Source: Skermanella sp. TT6 (GTDB lineage: Bacteria > Pseudomonadota > Alphaproteobacteria > Azospirillales > Azospirillaceae). From it: 64,000 nt of DNA. The notes under the pieces were generated by a model that was given only the letters and a program-made list of their open reading frames with translations, did no database searches and was not told the DNA's origin. Shown here one piece after another: positions 34,035 to 43,676 of this stretch. Within the stretch, counting starts at the first letter, position 1. Each line of letters begins with the position of its first letter. The DNA lies in assembly GCF_016653635.2 (NCBI RefSeq), contig NZ_CP067420.1, positions 872,594-936,593 on the forward strand. The letters are read 5' to 3'. The position numbers and the translations under genes are program-made.

Positions 34035-34061
34035 CGAGGTTTTGGGCTCGAGGTTTTGGGC
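34035..34061 (+). repeat. Short direct repeat before petABC
   Basis: CGAGGTTTTGGGC occurs twice (34035-34047, 34049-34061), one base apart. It lies in the 259-base gap between the divergent trmL and petA genes, about 100 bases before petA. The repeat spacing of 14 bases might mark a regulator site, but no known motif is recognised. Confidence 0.5.
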
Positions 34062-34112
34062 AAGGTCCGAAGCAGACACGGCCGAAAACTATTGTTAATG
34101 TCCGTCCGGTTT

Positions 34113-34136
34113 GCAAGCGCACGCCAGTGCGCTTGC
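34113..34136 (+). promoter_or_regulatory. Perfect hairpin in the petABC leader
   Basis: GCAAGCGCAC (34113-34122) and GTGCGCTTGC (34127-34136) form a perfect ten-pair stem with a four-base loop. It ends about 24 bases before the petA start, right upstream of the ribosome site AAGGAGA. No U-tract follows, so control of translation or mRNA stability is more likely than termination. Confidence 0.6.
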
Positions 34137-34159
34137 CAGGGCCAAGGAGAGAAAAGCTA

Positions 34160-34729
34160 ATGTCGGATACCATCCATCCGGCCGGTGCTGGCGGTCAGGG
34201 AGGCCATGAAGGCGAGGGAGCGACCCGTCGCGATTTCCTCTATCTCGCTACCGCGGCAGTCGGCGCGGTCGGCGTCGCGTCGGTCGCCTGGCCGTTCATC
34301 AACAGCATGAACCCGGCGGCCGATACGCTGGCGCTCGCCCAGATCGACGTCGACCTGTCGCCGGTCCAGGTCGGCCAGGCGATCACGGTCACGTGGCGGG
34401 GCAAGCCGGTCTTCATCCGCCGCCGCACGGAGGAGGAGATCGCGGCCGCCCAGGCGGTCAACCTTGCCGAACTGCCCGACCCCGCGCCCGACAGCGCCCG
34501 CGTCCAGCAGCCGCAATGGCTGGTCATGGTCGGCGTCTGCACCCACCTGGGCTGCGTCCCGCTCGGCCAGAAACCGACCGATCCCAAGGGTGATTTCGGC
34601 GGGTGGTTCTGCCCCTGCCACGGTTCGCACTACGACACCTCGGGCCGCATCCGCCGGGGTCCGGCACCGCTGAACCTCGCCGTTCCGGAATACGCCTTCC
34701 TGACGGACACCTCGATTCGCCTCGGCTAG
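34160..34729 (+). CDS. petA: Ubiquinol-cytochrome c reductase iron-sulfur (Rieske) subunit
   Basis: A 189-residue Rieske protein. A twin-arginine motif (TRRDFLYLA, about residue 22) precedes the membrane anchor. The cluster-binding boxes are CTHLGC and CPCHGSHYD, each with Cys and His ligands. It passes electrons from ubiquinol to cytochrome c1 in the bc1 complex at the inner membrane. The ATG at 34160 has AAGGAGAG upstream and gives the normal short N-terminus. First gene of petABC. Confidence 0.96.
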   Translation: MSDTIHPAGAGGQGGHEGEGATRRDFLYLATAAVGAVGVASVAWPFINSMNPAADTLALAQIDVDLSPVQVGQAITVTWRGKPVFIRRRTEEEIAAAQAVNLAELPDPAPDSARVQQPQWLVMVGVCTHLGCVPLGQKPTDPKGDFGGWFCPCHGSHYDTSGRIRRGPAPLNLAVPEYAFLTDTSIRLG

Positions 34730-34749
34730 TTGGTCAACTGGAGCTGAAC

Positions 34750-36006
34750 ATGGCTGCCCCGCAGTTCAAGAACCCCATAGTCCGGTGGATCGATTACCGC
34801 CTGCCGATCTTCACCGGGCTGCACCACGAGTACAACGAATACCCGATGCCGAAGAACTGCAATTATTTGTGGTCCTTCGGAGCGATCGCGATGGTCACGC
34901 TGATCATCATGATCGTTTCCGGCATCACCCTGGCGATGAGCTACACGCCGCACACGGCCTACGCCTTCCAGTCGGTCGAGCGCATCATGCGCGACGTCAA
35001 CTCGGGCTGGCTGATCCGCTACATCCACATGAACGGCGCGTCGATGTTCTTCATCGCCGTGTTCATCCACATCTTCCGCGGCCTGTATTTCGGGTCCTAC
35101 AAGGCCCCGCGCGAGATCCTGTGGATGCTGGGCGTCGTCATCCTGCTCCTGATGATGGCCACCGCCTTCATGGGCTACGTCCTTCCCTGGGGCCAGATGA
35201 GCTTCTGGGGTGCCACCGTCATCACCAACCTGTTCTCGGCCTTCCCGATCATCGGCGACCACATCGTGACCTGGCTGTGGGGCGGCTTCTCGGTCGACAA
35301 CCCGACCCTGAACCGGTTCTTCGCGCTGCACTACCTGCTGCCGTTCGTGCTGCTGGGCGTGGTCTTCCTGCACGTCGCCGCGGTCCATGTCCACGGGTCC
35401 AACAACCCGGTCGGCATCGACATCAAGGGCCCGCAGGACAGCCTGCCGTTCCACCCCTACTTCACGATCAAGGACACCTTCGGCCTCAGCATCTTCCTGC
35501 TGGTCTTCGCGGGCTTCGTGTTCTTCGCGCCCAACTTCATGGGCCATCCGGACAACTACATCCCGGCCAACCCGCTGGTCACCCCGGCGCACATCGTCCC
35601 GGAATGGTACTTCCTGCCGTTCTACGCGATCCTGCGCGCGGTTCCCGACAAGCTGGGCGGCGTGCTCGCCATGTTCGGCGCCATCGCGGTCCTGTTCTTC
35701 CTGCCCTGGCTCGACACCTCCAAGGTCCGCAGCTCCAACTACCGGCCGATCTACCGCCAGTTCTTCTGGGTGCTGGTCGTCGCCTGCCTGGTGCTGGGCT
35801 ATGCCGGCGCGATGCCGGCCGAAGGCATCTGGCTGACCCTCGCCCGCGTCGCGTCGATCTACTACTTCGCCCACTTCCTGATCATCCTGCCCCTGCTCGG
35901 CAAGCTGGAGCGCCCCAGGCCGCTTCCCAGCAGCATCAGCGAACCCGTACTGGGCGGTGGTCGCATCGCGACCGCGGCAGCCGCCAAGCCGATGGAGAAG
36001 GCCTAA
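34750..36006 (+). CDS. petB: Cytochrome b of the bc1 complex
   Basis: A 418-residue cytochrome b of full fbcB type with about eight to nine membrane helices. [20 protein letters not shown] holds the quinol-site region, [13 protein letters not shown] gives the PEWY motif of the Qo site, and paired His residues in the [19 protein letters not shown] and HYLLPF regions hold the two b haems. The chosen ATG lies 20 bases after petA. A Pro-rich, Ala-rich C-terminal extension of about 30 residues follows the last helix. Confidence 0.96.
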   Translation: MAAPQFKNPIVRWIDYRLPIFTGLHHEYNEYPMPKNCNYLWSFGAIAMVTLIIMIVSGITLAMSYTPHTAYAFQSVERIMRDVNSGWLIRYIHMNGASMFFIAVFIHIFRGLYFGSYKAPREILWMLGVVILLLMMATAFMGYVLPWGQMSFWGATVITNLFSAFPIIGDHIVTWLWGGFSVDNPTLNRFFALHYLLPFVLLGVVFLHVAAVHVHGSNNPVGIDIKGPQDSLPFHPYFTIKDTFGLSIFLLVFAGFVFFAPNFMGHPDNYIPANPLVTPAHIVPEWYFLPFYAILRAVPDKLGGVLAMFGAIAVLFFLPWLDTSKVRSSNYRPIYRQFFWVLVVACLVLGYAGAMPAEGIWLTLARVASIYYFAHFLIILPLLGKLERPRPLPSSISEPVLGGGRIATAAAAKPMEKA

Positions 36007-36007
36007 C

Positions 36008-36775
36008 ATGCGCGCGTTGAAGACGGTCATCCTGGCCGCGGCCTTCGGCCTCGGCCTTACGGGCACCGCCCTTGCCGCGGGCGAGGCTCCGGTTCCGCCC
36101 AAGCAGGAATGGTCCCACAGCGGCATCTTCGGCACCTTCGACCGGGCGGCGCTCCAGCGCGGCTTCCAGGTCTACAAGGAGGTCTGCTCGACCTGCCACG
36201 CGATGAACTTCGTCGCGTACCGCAACCTCGAGGCGCTGGGTTTCAGCGAGGACGAGGTCAAGGCGATCGCGGCGCAGTACGAGGTCACCGCGGGGCCGAA
36301 CGACAACGGCGAGATGTTCGAGCGGCCCGCCATCCCGGCGGACCATTTCAAGAACCCGTTCCCGAACGAGCAGGCCGCCCGCGCGGCCAACGGCGGCGCC
36401 TATCCGCCCGACCTGTCGCTGATGGCCAAGGCCCGTCCGCATGGCGAGGACTATCTCTACGCCCTGCTGGTCGGCTACGAGGATCCGCCGGAAGGCTTCA
36501 ACGTGCCGGACGGCCAGTACTACAACAAGTACTTCCCCGGCCACCTGATCGGGATGCCGCCGATCCTGCAGGACGACAGCGTCACCTACGCCGACGAGAC
36601 CCCGGCCACCCAGGCCCAGTTGGCGCACGATGTCGCGGCTTTCCTGACCTGGGCCGCGGAACCTCACCTGGAAGCGCGCAAGCAGACCGGCGTGAAGGTC
36701 ATCCTGTTCCTCCTGGTCTTCACGGGTATGATGTACGCCGTGAAGCGCAAGGTCTGGGCCGACGCGCACCCCTGA
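36008..36775 (+). CDS. petC: Cytochrome c1 of the bc1 complex
   Basis: A 255-residue cytochrome c1 with a signal peptide (to TALAAGEA), the haem c motif CSTCH near residue 61, distal ligand region GHLIGMPPIL (Met), and a C-terminal membrane anchor (VILFLLVFTGMMYAVKRKVW). It receives electrons from the Rieske protein and passes them to soluble cytochrome c in the periplasm. It begins one base after the petB stop and ends just before a strong terminator. Confidence 0.96.
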   Translation: MRALKTVILAAAFGLGLTGTALAAGEAPVPPKQEWSHSGIFGTFDRAALQRGFQVYKEVCSTCHAMNFVAYRNLEALGFSEDEVKAIAAQYEVTAGPNDNGEMFERPAIPADHFKNPFPNEQAARAANGGAYPPDLSLMAKARPHGEDYLYALLVGYEDPPEGFNVPDGQYYNKYFPGHLIGMPPILQDDSVTYADETPATQAQLAHDVAAFLTWAAEPHLEARKQTGVKVILFLLVFTGMMYAVKRKVWADAHP

Positions 36776-36803
36776 GTGCCGCCGGTATCCATCGGACACC
36801 TGG

Positions 36804-36830
36804 AAAAGGGCGCCTCGGGCGCCCTTTTCT
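36804..36830 (+). terminator. Intrinsic terminator of petABC
   Basis: A perfect 11-base stem AAAAGGGCGCC / GGCGCCCTTTT with a three-base loop, ending in a T-rich run, 29 bases after the petC stop. The symmetric A/T flanks could allow termination on both strands. Confidence 0.92.
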
Positions 36831-36869
36831 GTTTTCAGGCCCCGCGAGGCCAAGGGGAGGAATCGACGA

Positions 36870-37415
36870 ATGATGACGTTCCATGACATCAACGGCTTCT
36901 GGTTCGGTCCGGCGGCCCGGCCGAACTGGTTCGAGAGGAGCGACGCCTTCGACGCCGAGGTCCGGCGGCTCCTGCTGCCCGCCCACGAACAGGCCGCGGC
37001 GAACCGCCTGGCCGAGTGGCGAGACGATCCGCGCGGCTGCCTCGCGCTGGTGATCCTGCTCGACCAGGTGCCCCGCAACGTGTTCCGCGGCAGCGCCCGC
37101 GCCTTCGCGACCGACGCCGCCGCCCGCGACCTGACCAGGCTCGCGGTCGAGCGCGGCTACGACGGCGGCTTCGACCGGGACGAGCGTACCTTCCTCTACC
37201 TCCCGCTGGAGCACAGCGAGGATCTGGCGGACCAGCGCCTCTCGGTCGAACTGTTCCGCGACCGGGTGGGCGATCCCGGCTATCTCGACTATGCCGAGCG
37301 GCACCTGCGGATCATCGAGCGGTTCGGCCGCTTTCCCCACCGCAACCGGATCCTCGGCCGGGTGTCGACGGAGGAGGAAGAGGATTTCCTGAAGCAGCCG
37401 GGATCGTCGTTCTGA
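36870..37415 (+). CDS. DUF924 family protein
   Basis: A 181-residue DUF924 protein, predicted all-helical, with the family's DQVPRNVFRGSARAFATD, FLYLPLEHSEDL and RFGRFPHRNRILGR motifs. Function is not established; the fold is tetratricopeptide-like. A GGGGAGG site lies ten bases before the ATG. Its stop shares a base with the start of the downstream VOC gene. Confidence 0.9.
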   Translation: MMTFHDINGFWFGPAARPNWFERSDAFDAEVRRLLLPAHEQAAANRLAEWRDDPRGCLALVILLDQVPRNVFRGSARAFATDAAARDLTRLAVERGYDGGFDRDERTFLYLPLEHSEDLADQRLSVELFRDRVGDPGYLDYAERHLRIIERFGRFPHRNRILGRVSTEEEEDFLKQPGSSF

Positions 37416-38248
37416 TGGCCGCCCCGGTGATCGGCCCGATCTCGGGCATCGACCATACCCTGGTGGGCGTCGGGGACCTGGAGGCCGCGCGCGCGACGTG
37501 GGGCCGCCTCGGCTTCACCGTGACTCCCCGCGGCCGCCACATCGGCTGGGGGACCGGCAACTACTGCATCATGTTCCCGGGCGATTATGTCGAGTTGCTC
37601 GGCATCGTCGACCCAGGCCAGTTCCTCAACCGCCTGGACACAATGCTGGAGACGCGGGGCGAGGGGTTCCTCGGACTCGCCTTCGCGGCCCCGGACCCGG
37701 ATGCCGTCCACTTGGCCCACCCCGACCTGACCGAACCGCCGAAGGACCTCGGCCGGTTGCTGGAGTTGCCCGAGGGCACCGTCACGCCGCGCTTCTCGCT
37801 GGTCCATTTCAAGCCGGAGGCGACGCCCGGCCTGTCTGCCTTCTGCTGCACGCACCTGACGCCCGGCCTGCTGCGCCGTCCGGAGTGGCTCGACCACGCC
37901 AACGGCGCCATCGGCCTGGAAGGAGTCACCGTTCCGGCGGAGGATCCCGCCGTGCTGGCACCCGCCTACGAGGCCCTGTTCGGCCCGGCGGCGCTCCAGG
38001 CAGGCAAGGGCCGCCTCGACGTCCGCGCGGGGGCCCATGACCTGCGCTTCGTCGCCCCGGACCGCCTCGCCCGCCGCTATCCCGGCCTGGAGCCCGCTCC
38101 GGTCATGACGGTTCTTTGCCGCGACCTGGCCGGGACCGGCGCTTTCCTGCAAGGACAGGGGATATCCACGCTGGAGGTCCCGGGCGCCCGGATCGTCGTG
38201 CCGCCGGAGCATGCCAACGGCGTCATCCTGGAGTTCGCCCTGTCCTGA
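37415..38248 (+). CDS. VOC-superfamily (glyoxalase-like) protein
   Basis: A 277-residue protein of the glyoxalase-like_3 type. The N-terminal repeat begins ISGIDHTLVGVGDLEAARAT with GRHIGWGTGNYCIMF, and a second weaker VOC module starts near residue 165 (ANGAIGLEGVTVPAEDPAVL). A possible metal set includes His14 of DHTLVG and Glu of DYVELLG. Substrate unknown. It is coupled to the DUF924 gene by a one-base overlap. Confidence 0.85.
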   Translation: MAAPVIGPISGIDHTLVGVGDLEAARATWGRLGFTVTPRGRHIGWGTGNYCIMFPGDYVELLGIVDPGQFLNRLDTMLETRGEGFLGLAFAAPDPDAVHLAHPDLTEPPKDLGRLLELPEGTVTPRFSLVHFKPEATPGLSAFCCTHLTPGLLRRPEWLDHANGAIGLEGVTVPAEDPAVLAPAYEALFGPAALQAGKGRLDVRAGAHDLRFVAPDRLARRYPGLEPAPVMTVLCRDLAGTGAFLQGQGISTLEVPGARIVVPPEHANGVILEFALS

Positions 38249-38251
38249 GTC

Positions 38252-40708
38252 CTAGACCGCCAGCCGGCGCACCAGCGCCGGGATGTCGGCGACCGGTGTC
38301 GGCGGCGCGAACAGGAAGCCCTGCATGCGGTCGCATCGGTAGGCCCGGAGGAAGATCAGCTGCTCCTGGGTCTCGACCCCCTCGGCGACGACGCGCATCT
38401 TCAGGGCATGGGCCATGTTGATGATCGCGTTCACGATGGAGGCGGCGTCGGGATCCTCGACCATGCTCTGGACGAAGCTCTTGTCGATCTTGATCGCCTC
38501 GATCGGGAAGCGCTTCAGATAGCTGAGCGAGGAATATCCGGTTCCGAAATCATCCAGCATGAAACGGACGCCGGATGCGTGGAGTTCGAGCAGCGCGTCC
38601 CGGATCCCCGGCGTGCTGCGGAACAGCGCCGTTTCCGTCAATTCCAGCTTCAGGTGCGATGCCGGCAATCCTGAGTCCTTCAGGATCGCCAGCGCCTTCC
38701 GGCTCAGGTGCGGGTCGCTGACCTGGCGGCCCGACAGGTTGACGGAAACCGGCACGTCCACCACGCCGTCGCGCCGCCACTCCGCCATCTGGCGGCAGGC
38801 GTCGCGCAGAACCAGCTCGCCCAGGGGAATGATGAGGCCGGTCTCTTCCGCAGCCGGAATGAACTCCCCGGGGGAGATCAGGGCTCCGTCCTCGCCCCGC
38901 CAGCGGACCAGCGCCTCGAAGCCGGTCAGCTTCAGCGTCTCGACCTCGATCTTGGGCTGGTACAGCAGTTCGAACTGGTCTGCGTCGATCGCCCGGCGCA
39001 GGCGGCTCTCCAGCGAAAGCTGGCGGGCCGCGTGGGTCTCCATGTCGGGAGAGTACAGCTCGTACCGCGAGGTGCCGAGATCGCGGGCGCGCTGCAGGGC
39101 GGCCCCCGCCATCCGGACCAGCTCGTCCGGTCCGGTGGCGTCGGCCGGGAACAGGCTGACCCCGATCATCGGCGGCAGCAGGAAATCCTGCCCGTCGGCC
39201 TCGATCGGCGTGCCGAAGGTGGCGATGATGCTCTTCACCGTCGCCAGCGCCTCGTCATGGTCGGCCAGGTCCGGCAGCAGCACGGCGAACAGGTCGTCGC
39301 CGATCCGGCCGACCAGGTCGCCCGGACCGAGCGCCCGGCGCAGCCGGTCCACCAGGCGCCGCATCAGGTGTTCCGCGGCGCTGCGGCTGTGGGCGAACCG
39401 GATCGGGTCGAGCCGGTCGAAGCTGATCGCCAGCAGGGCGGCCACCCGGCCGGCGGCTTCCGACTGCTCCAGTGCCGCGGCGACCCGCTCGCTGAACAGC
39501 GACAGGTTGGGCAGCCCGGTGACCTGGTCGAAGGAGGCGAGGTAATGGATGCGCTCGCGGGCGCGGCGGGTTTCCGTCACGTCCTCGAACAGGCCGATGA
39601 TGTATTTGGGCCGGCCCAGCGGGTCGCGCACCAGCGACGCCGTGGTGCGCGCCCACAGGGCGGTCCCATCGCGGCGCTGGAACCGGCGCTCGGTCTGGAA
39701 CGTGGCCCGGCGGCCGCTCAGCAGTTCCTGGAAACGGCCGGTGACGTGGGAGATCTCGTCGATATGGACGAACTGCTTGAAGGACTTGTCGATCAACTCG
39801 TCGCGCCCGTAGCCCAGCATGGTCTCCAGGGTGCGGTTCACGTCGATGATCCTGCCGTCCACGGCCGCGTAGCCGATGCCGACCCCGGCATGCTCGAAGA
39901 TCGAACGGAAGCGCTGCTCGCTGTCGCGCAGCGCCTGCTCGGCCACCACCCGTTCCGAGATGTCGATGCTCGACCCGAACAGGCGGGTGACCTGCGACCC
40001 CGAAATCCCGCCGGTGATCGGCACCAGCCGGGTTTCCCAGTGGCGGCGGCCGGTCGGCAGGTGGAGCACTTCCTGGAAGGTGGTCGGCAGCCGGCGCTTG
40101 ACGCAAGTCCGGTAATGGGCGAGGACGCTCGCGGCGTCGTCGGGCGGCAGGACCTCCTCCGGGCTGCGGCCGATCACGTCGGCCGCGACCAGGCCGGTCT
40201 GCTCCTCGTGCCGTCGGTTCAGCATCGCATAGCGGAAACGGCCGTCCGGCAGGACGTCCACGATGAAGACGGCGGCCAGCAGGTGGTCGATGACCAGGCT
40301 GATCTGGCCGTCGCTCGGGCCGGTATCCTCGGTGACCAGGATGTGCGAGGCCGGCCCGGTCGCGCTGATCGGCTGGACGATCAGCGCGACCGGGCCGGCC
40401 GTCAGGTTGAGGATGACCGTCGCGACCTCGTCGGCGGCCAGCACCTCGGCCAGGCGGGCGACATCCTCCGCGCGGGCCGACCGGGCGGCCAGCTCGCCCA
40501 GCGGGCGTCCGACGATCTCGTCCGCGGTCGCACCCAGCAGGTGCATGAAGCGGCTGTTCACCGCGACGACCTCGGGCTCCGCCGGAGGCGCCGCCGGCCT
40601 CTTCAGGATCGCGTGACCGGTTCCTTCGGACGCCGGGTTGCGCGGACGCGCGATCAGCGTTTCCAGACCAGCGGCCATCACATCATACATGCCTGTACTT
40701 AAACCCAT
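38252..40708 (-). CDS. PAS-GGDEF-EAL protein, likely c-di-GMP phosphodiesterase
   Basis: About 818 residues. Three PAS-like sensory modules fill the N-terminal half, including GVGIGYAAVDGRIIDVNRTL with the usual PAC tail GLFEDVTETRRARERI. The GGDEF domain that follows is degenerate: VGRIGDDLFAVLL aligns where GGDEF should be, so cyclase activity is unlikely. The C-terminal EAL domain keeps FEALVRW, NLSGRQ, ELTE, DDFGTGYSSL, IKIDKSFV and VAEGVET, so it probably hydrolyses c-di-GMP. No membrane segment is visible. The ATG at 40708 is preferred to a GTG at 40741. Confidence 0.9.
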   Translation of the reverse strand: MGLSTGMYDVMAAGLETLIARPRNPASEGTGHAILKRPAAPPAEPEVVAVNSRFMHLLGATADEIVGRPLGELAARSARAEDVARLAEVLAADEVATVILNLTAGPVALIVQPISATGPASHILVTEDTGPSDGQISLVIDHLLAAVFIVDVLPDGRFRYAMLNRRHEEQTGLVAADVIGRSPEEVLPPDDAASVLAHYRTCVKRRLPTTFQEVLHLPTGRRHWETRLVPITGGISGSQVTRLFGSSIDISERVVAEQALRDSEQRFRSIFEHAGVGIGYAAVDGRIIDVNRTLETMLGYGRDELIDKSFKQFVHIDEISHVTGRFQELLSGRRATFQTERRFQRRDGTALWARTTASLVRDPLGRPKYIIGLFEDVTETRRARERIHYLASFDQVTGLPNLSLFSERVAAALEQSEAAGRVAALLAISFDRLDPIRFAHSRSAAEHLMRRLVDRLRRALGPGDLVGRIGDDLFAVLLPDLADHDEALATVKSIIATFGTPIEADGQDFLLPPMIGVSLFPADATGPDELVRMAGAALQRARDLGTSRYELYSPDMETHAARQLSLESRLRRAIDADQFELLYQPKIEVETLKLTGFEALVRWRGEDGALISPGEFIPAAEETGLIIPLGELVLRDACRQMAEWRRDGVVDVPVSVNLSGRQVSDPHLSRKALAILKDSGLPASHLKLELTETALFRSTPGIRDALLELHASGVRFMLDDFGTGYSSLSYLKRFPIEAIKIDKSFVQSMVEDPDAASIVNAIINMAHALKMRVVAEGVETQEQLIFLRAYRCDRMQGFLFAPPTPVADIPALVRRLAV

Positions 40709-40845
40709 TGGTCCGGCCCATCGATCCGGCTCGTGCCGCACTAGCTCCTGTCACAAGTAACACAGTAGGCCGGATCATTGCCCCATTTTTAGTAAAAAAA
40801 CTTTGCCTCCATCGTTCGGAGTAAGGTGATAATGGCTTTTCAGTC

Positions 40846-41946
40846 TTACACGTTGAAGCGGAAATGGAAGATATCGCCGTCCTGGACGACATACTCCTTG
40901 CCTTCTTGCCGCATCTTTCCCGCTTCTTTTGCGGCCTGCTCGCCGCCCAGTGTGACAAAGCTGTTATAATCGATCGTCTCCGCCCGGATGAATCCGCGTT
41001 CGAAGTCGCTATGGATCGCGCCGGCGGCTTCGGGTGCCTTCGAATTCCGCCGCACCGTCCAGGCCCGCGCCTCCTTGGGACCCACCGTGAAGAAGGTGAT
41101 CAGGTCGAGCAGGGCGTACCCGGCGCGAATCACCCTGTTCAGCCCCGGCTCTTCCAGTCCCAGGGTCTCCAGGAATTCCGCTTTCTCCGCCGCGTCGGCG
41201 AGCTGGGCGACCTCCGACTCGATCGCCGCGGAGACGACGACGCTGGCCGCACCCTGCGCCTTCGCCATTTCGGCGACCTTGGCCGACAGGGCGTTGCCGG
41301 TCGCGGCCGAAGCTTCCTCGACGTTGCAGACATAGACGACGGGCTTGCCGGTCAGCAGCAGCAGCGACTTGAACAGCGGCTGCTCGTCCGCGGACACCTC
41401 CATCGTCCGGGCGGGCTTGCCGGCCTGGAGGACGGCCAGCGCGCGCTCCATCATGTCGGCGGTCGCCTTGGCTTCCTTGTCGCCGCCCTTGGCTTTCTTC
41501 TGGGTGGCGGTCAGCCGGCGCTCCAGGCCGTCCATGTCGGCCAGCATCAGCTCGGTCTCGACGGTCTCGGCGTCGCGGATCGGGTCGATGCCGCCCTCGA
41601 CATGGGTGATGTCGTCGTCCTCGAAGCAGCGCAGCACATGGACGATGGCATCGACCTCGCGGATGTTGCCCAGGAACTGGTTGCCCAGCCCTTCGCCCTT
41701 GCTAGCACCCCGGATCAGGCCGGCGATATCGACGAATTCGAGCTGGGTCGGGATGATCTTCGCCGACTTCGCTATGGCGGCGATCTTGTCCAGCCTGGGA
41801 TCCGGCACGCCGACGCGGCCGACGTTCGGCTCCTTGGTGCAGAACGGGAAATTGGCCGCTTCGGCCGCCTGGGTGGCGGTCAGCGCGTTGAACAGAGTGG
41901 ACTTGCCCACATTCGGCAGGCCGACGATGCCGCAGTTGAAACCCAT
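40846..41946 (-). CDS. ychF: YchF, ribosome-binding OBG-family ATPase
   Basis: A 366-residue YchF with P-loop GLPNVGKSTLFNALT, switch I-like NFPFCTKEPNVG, DIAGLIRGASKGEGLGNQFL and a C-terminal TGS domain ending DIFHFRFNV. Unlike other OBG proteins YchF prefers ATP. It binds ribosomes and is linked to stress responses. It is monocistronic here, 105 bases before the start of the divergent regulator-like gene set on the other side. Confidence 0.95.
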   Translation of the reverse strand: MGFNCGIVGLPNVGKSTLFNALTATQAAEAANFPFCTKEPNVGRVGVPDPRLDKIAAIAKSAKIIPTQLEFVDIAGLIRGASKGEGLGNQFLGNIREVDAIVHVLRCFEDDDITHVEGGIDPIRDAETVETELMLADMDGLERRLTATQKKAKGGDKEAKATADMMERALAVLQAGKPARTMEVSADEQPLFKSLLLLTGKPVVYVCNVEEASAATGNALSAKVAEMAKAQGAASVVVSAAIESEVAQLADAAEKAEFLETLGLEEPGLNRVIRAGYALLDLITFFTVGPKEARAWTVRRNSKAPEAAGAIHSDFERGFIRAETIDYNSFVTLGGEQAAKEAGKMRQEGKEYVVQDGDIFHFRFNV

Positions 41947-42099
41947 GGGATGCCGTCGCTTTCAAGAGATTTGCCGAGGGCCGGCGTCCGGCCCGTCTGG
42001 CAGCTTATATGCGGCACCGGGGACTAAAACGAAAGTCCCGTACGGCCCCGCGCGGCTCATGCTATGATAGCCCTATCGAAGAGGGGAGATTCGCCGACC

Positions 42100-42324
42100 A
42101 TGTCCGATCCGCGCCAGGAACTGCTGCGCCAGATGGCCGCCCTGCGGAGCAGCCTCGATCCCAAGGTGATCAAGCGCCTCGATCTCGCCAGCGAAGGCAA
42201 GGTGCCCTACGACCGGGAAACCGCGCAGAGCGCGGTTCGCCAGTTCCTGGCGACGCGGCGCGACGGCGGCAGGTTCCAGGCCAAGCTGGTGGATGCGCTT
42301 AAGAAAGGCGGCGGGAAAGACTGA
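42100..42324 (+). CDS. Small hypothetical protein (74 residues)
   Basis: A basic, helical 74-residue protein starting SDPRQELLRQMAALRSSLDP and ending in a Lys/Gly-rich tail (KKGGGKD). An upstream in-frame ATG at 42064 adds 12 residues; 42100 was chosen because a GAGGGGAG site lies about 12 bases before it. No family recognised. Convergent with pth and separated from it by 12 bases. Confidence 0.7.
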   Translation: MSDPRQELLRQMAALRSSLDPKVIKRLDLASEGKVPYDRETAQSAVRQFLATRRDGGRFQAKLVDALKKGGGKD

Positions 42325-42336
42325 AGGGCAGCGGGC

Positions 42337-42900
42337 TCAGGCGCCCAGCGCGACGCGGCTGGCGAACTTCTCCGGCTGCCCGGCGACCATCAGCGGAAGC
42401 TCCCGCGACACCGTGTCGAGCAGCGGTTCCAGCCAAGCCTGCTCGGTCTTGCTGAAATCATGCAGGACATAGCCGTGGACCTGGTCCTTGTGGCCGGGAT
42501 GCCCGATGCCGAGCCGGATCCGCCAGTAATCCTTGCCGATATGGTCGTCGATCGAGCGCAGGCCGTTGTGGCCGCCGTGGCCGCCGCCCTGCTTCACCCT
42601 GACCTTCCCGGGGGCGAGGTCGAGATCGTCGTGGATCACGATCACCTGGGGCGGGGCGAGCTTGAAGAAGCGCATCGCCTCCCCGACGGACTGGCCGGAA
42701 AGGTTCATGAAGGTGTGCGGCTTCAGCGCCAGCACCTTCTCCGCATCGACCGAGCCGTCGCAGCTCTGGCCCTGGAAGCGCCTGCGCCAGGGGCCGAAGC
42801 CATGGCGGCGGACGATCTCGTCCACCGCCATGAAGCCGATATTGTGCCGGTTGCGGGCATATTCCGACCCGGGATTGCCCAGACCCACCAGCAGCAGCAT
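42337..42900 (-). CDS. pth: Peptidyl-tRNA hydrolase
   Basis: A 187-residue Pth with [20 protein letters not shown], whose His is catalytic, [13 protein letters not shown], and [20 protein letters not shown]. It releases tRNA from stalled peptidyl-tRNA. Four bases after rplY in a two-gene unit that is a very common bacterial arrangement. Confidence 0.95.
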   Translation of the reverse strand: MLLLVGLGNPGSEYARNRHNIGFMAVDEIVRRHGFGPWRRRFQGQSCDGSVDAEKVLALKPHTFMNLSGQSVGEAMRFFKLAPPQVIVIHDDLDLAPGKVRVKQGGGHGGHNGLRSIDDHIGKDYWRIRLGIGHPGHKDQVHGYVLHDFSKTEQAWLEPLLDTVSRELPLMVAGQPEKFASRVALGA

Positions 42901-42904
42901 GGGC

Positions 42905-43516
42905 TTACTCCTGCGCCTCCGGCTCCTCGCCGGCGGCTTCGGACTTCACCGCCGACGGGGCGGCGATGGTCGCGACCGTGAAGTCGCGGTCGGTGATGGT
43001 CGGCTTGACGCCGGCCGGCAGCGTGACCGCGCTGATATGGATCGAGTCGCCCAGGTCGAAGCCGGTCAGGTCCACGGTGATGTGCTCCGGGATCTCCTCG
43101 GCGCCGCACTCGACCTCGATCGCGTGGCGGACGATGTTCAGCATGCCGCCCCGCTTCAGGCCCGGCGACTTGTCCTGGTTGACGAACTCGACCGGAACTT
43201 CGACGGTGATCCTGGCTTCCCCGGTGACGCGCAGGAAGTCGACATGGATCGGCGTGTCGGTGACCGGGTCGAACTGCACGTCGCGCGGCAGCACGTGGTA
43301 GGACGCGTCGCCGACCTTGACGTCGAACAGGTGCGTGAAGAAGCCCGGGGTGCGCAGGATGCGGTCGAACTTCAACCGGTCCAGCGAGATCATCACCGGC
43401 TTTTCCTTGTTGCCGTAGATCACGGCGGGGATCCGGCCTGCGCGGCGCGTCTGACGGGCAACCCCCTTGCCGGCCCGGTCGCGCGCCTCGGCGGCGAGAA
43501 CTGTAGCTTCGGACAT
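42905..43516 (-). CDS. rplY: 50S ribosomal protein L25/Ctc
   Basis: A 203-residue L25 of the long (Ctc) form. The N-terminal 5S rRNA-binding part shows [20 protein letters not shown] and the C-terminal beta domain holds [20 protein letters not shown]. The tail is Glu/Ala-rich. An intergenic region of 160 bases with hairpins separates it from prs upstream. Confidence 0.94.
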   Translation of the reverse strand: MSEATVLAAEARDRAGKGVARQTRRAGRIPAVIYGNKEKPVMISLDRLKFDRILRTPGFFTHLFDVKVGDASYHVLPRDVQFDPVTDTPIHVDFLRVTGEARITVEVPVEFVNQDKSPGLKRGGMLNIVRHAIEVECGAEEIPEHITVDLTGFDLGDSIHISAVTLPAGVKPTITDRDFTVATIAAPSAVKSEAAGEEPEAQE

Positions 43517-43535
43517 ACTCTACTACTCCAATGAC

Positions 43536-43592
43536 AAGGCGGCCGCTCCGGGCCGCCTTTGGGTGAACGCCAGCCTCCAGGGGTGCTGGCGT
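43536..43592. other. Two hairpins between prs and rplY
   Basis: AAGGCGGCC/GGCCGCCTT (43536-43544 with 43551-43559) and ACGCCAGC/GCTGGCGT (43567-43574 with 43585-43592) can form stems just upstream of the rplY start on the minus strand. They may be the prs terminator or an rplY leader. Neither is followed by a T run on the minus strand. Confidence 0.5.
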
Positions 43593-43676
43593 ACCGCGGC
43601 CGCCTTGCTCGGCGCCGACCGCAGGTCCCTGTGCGGGGAGCCTTTCCCGGCTCCCGCGAATTCCTGAATGATCCGG

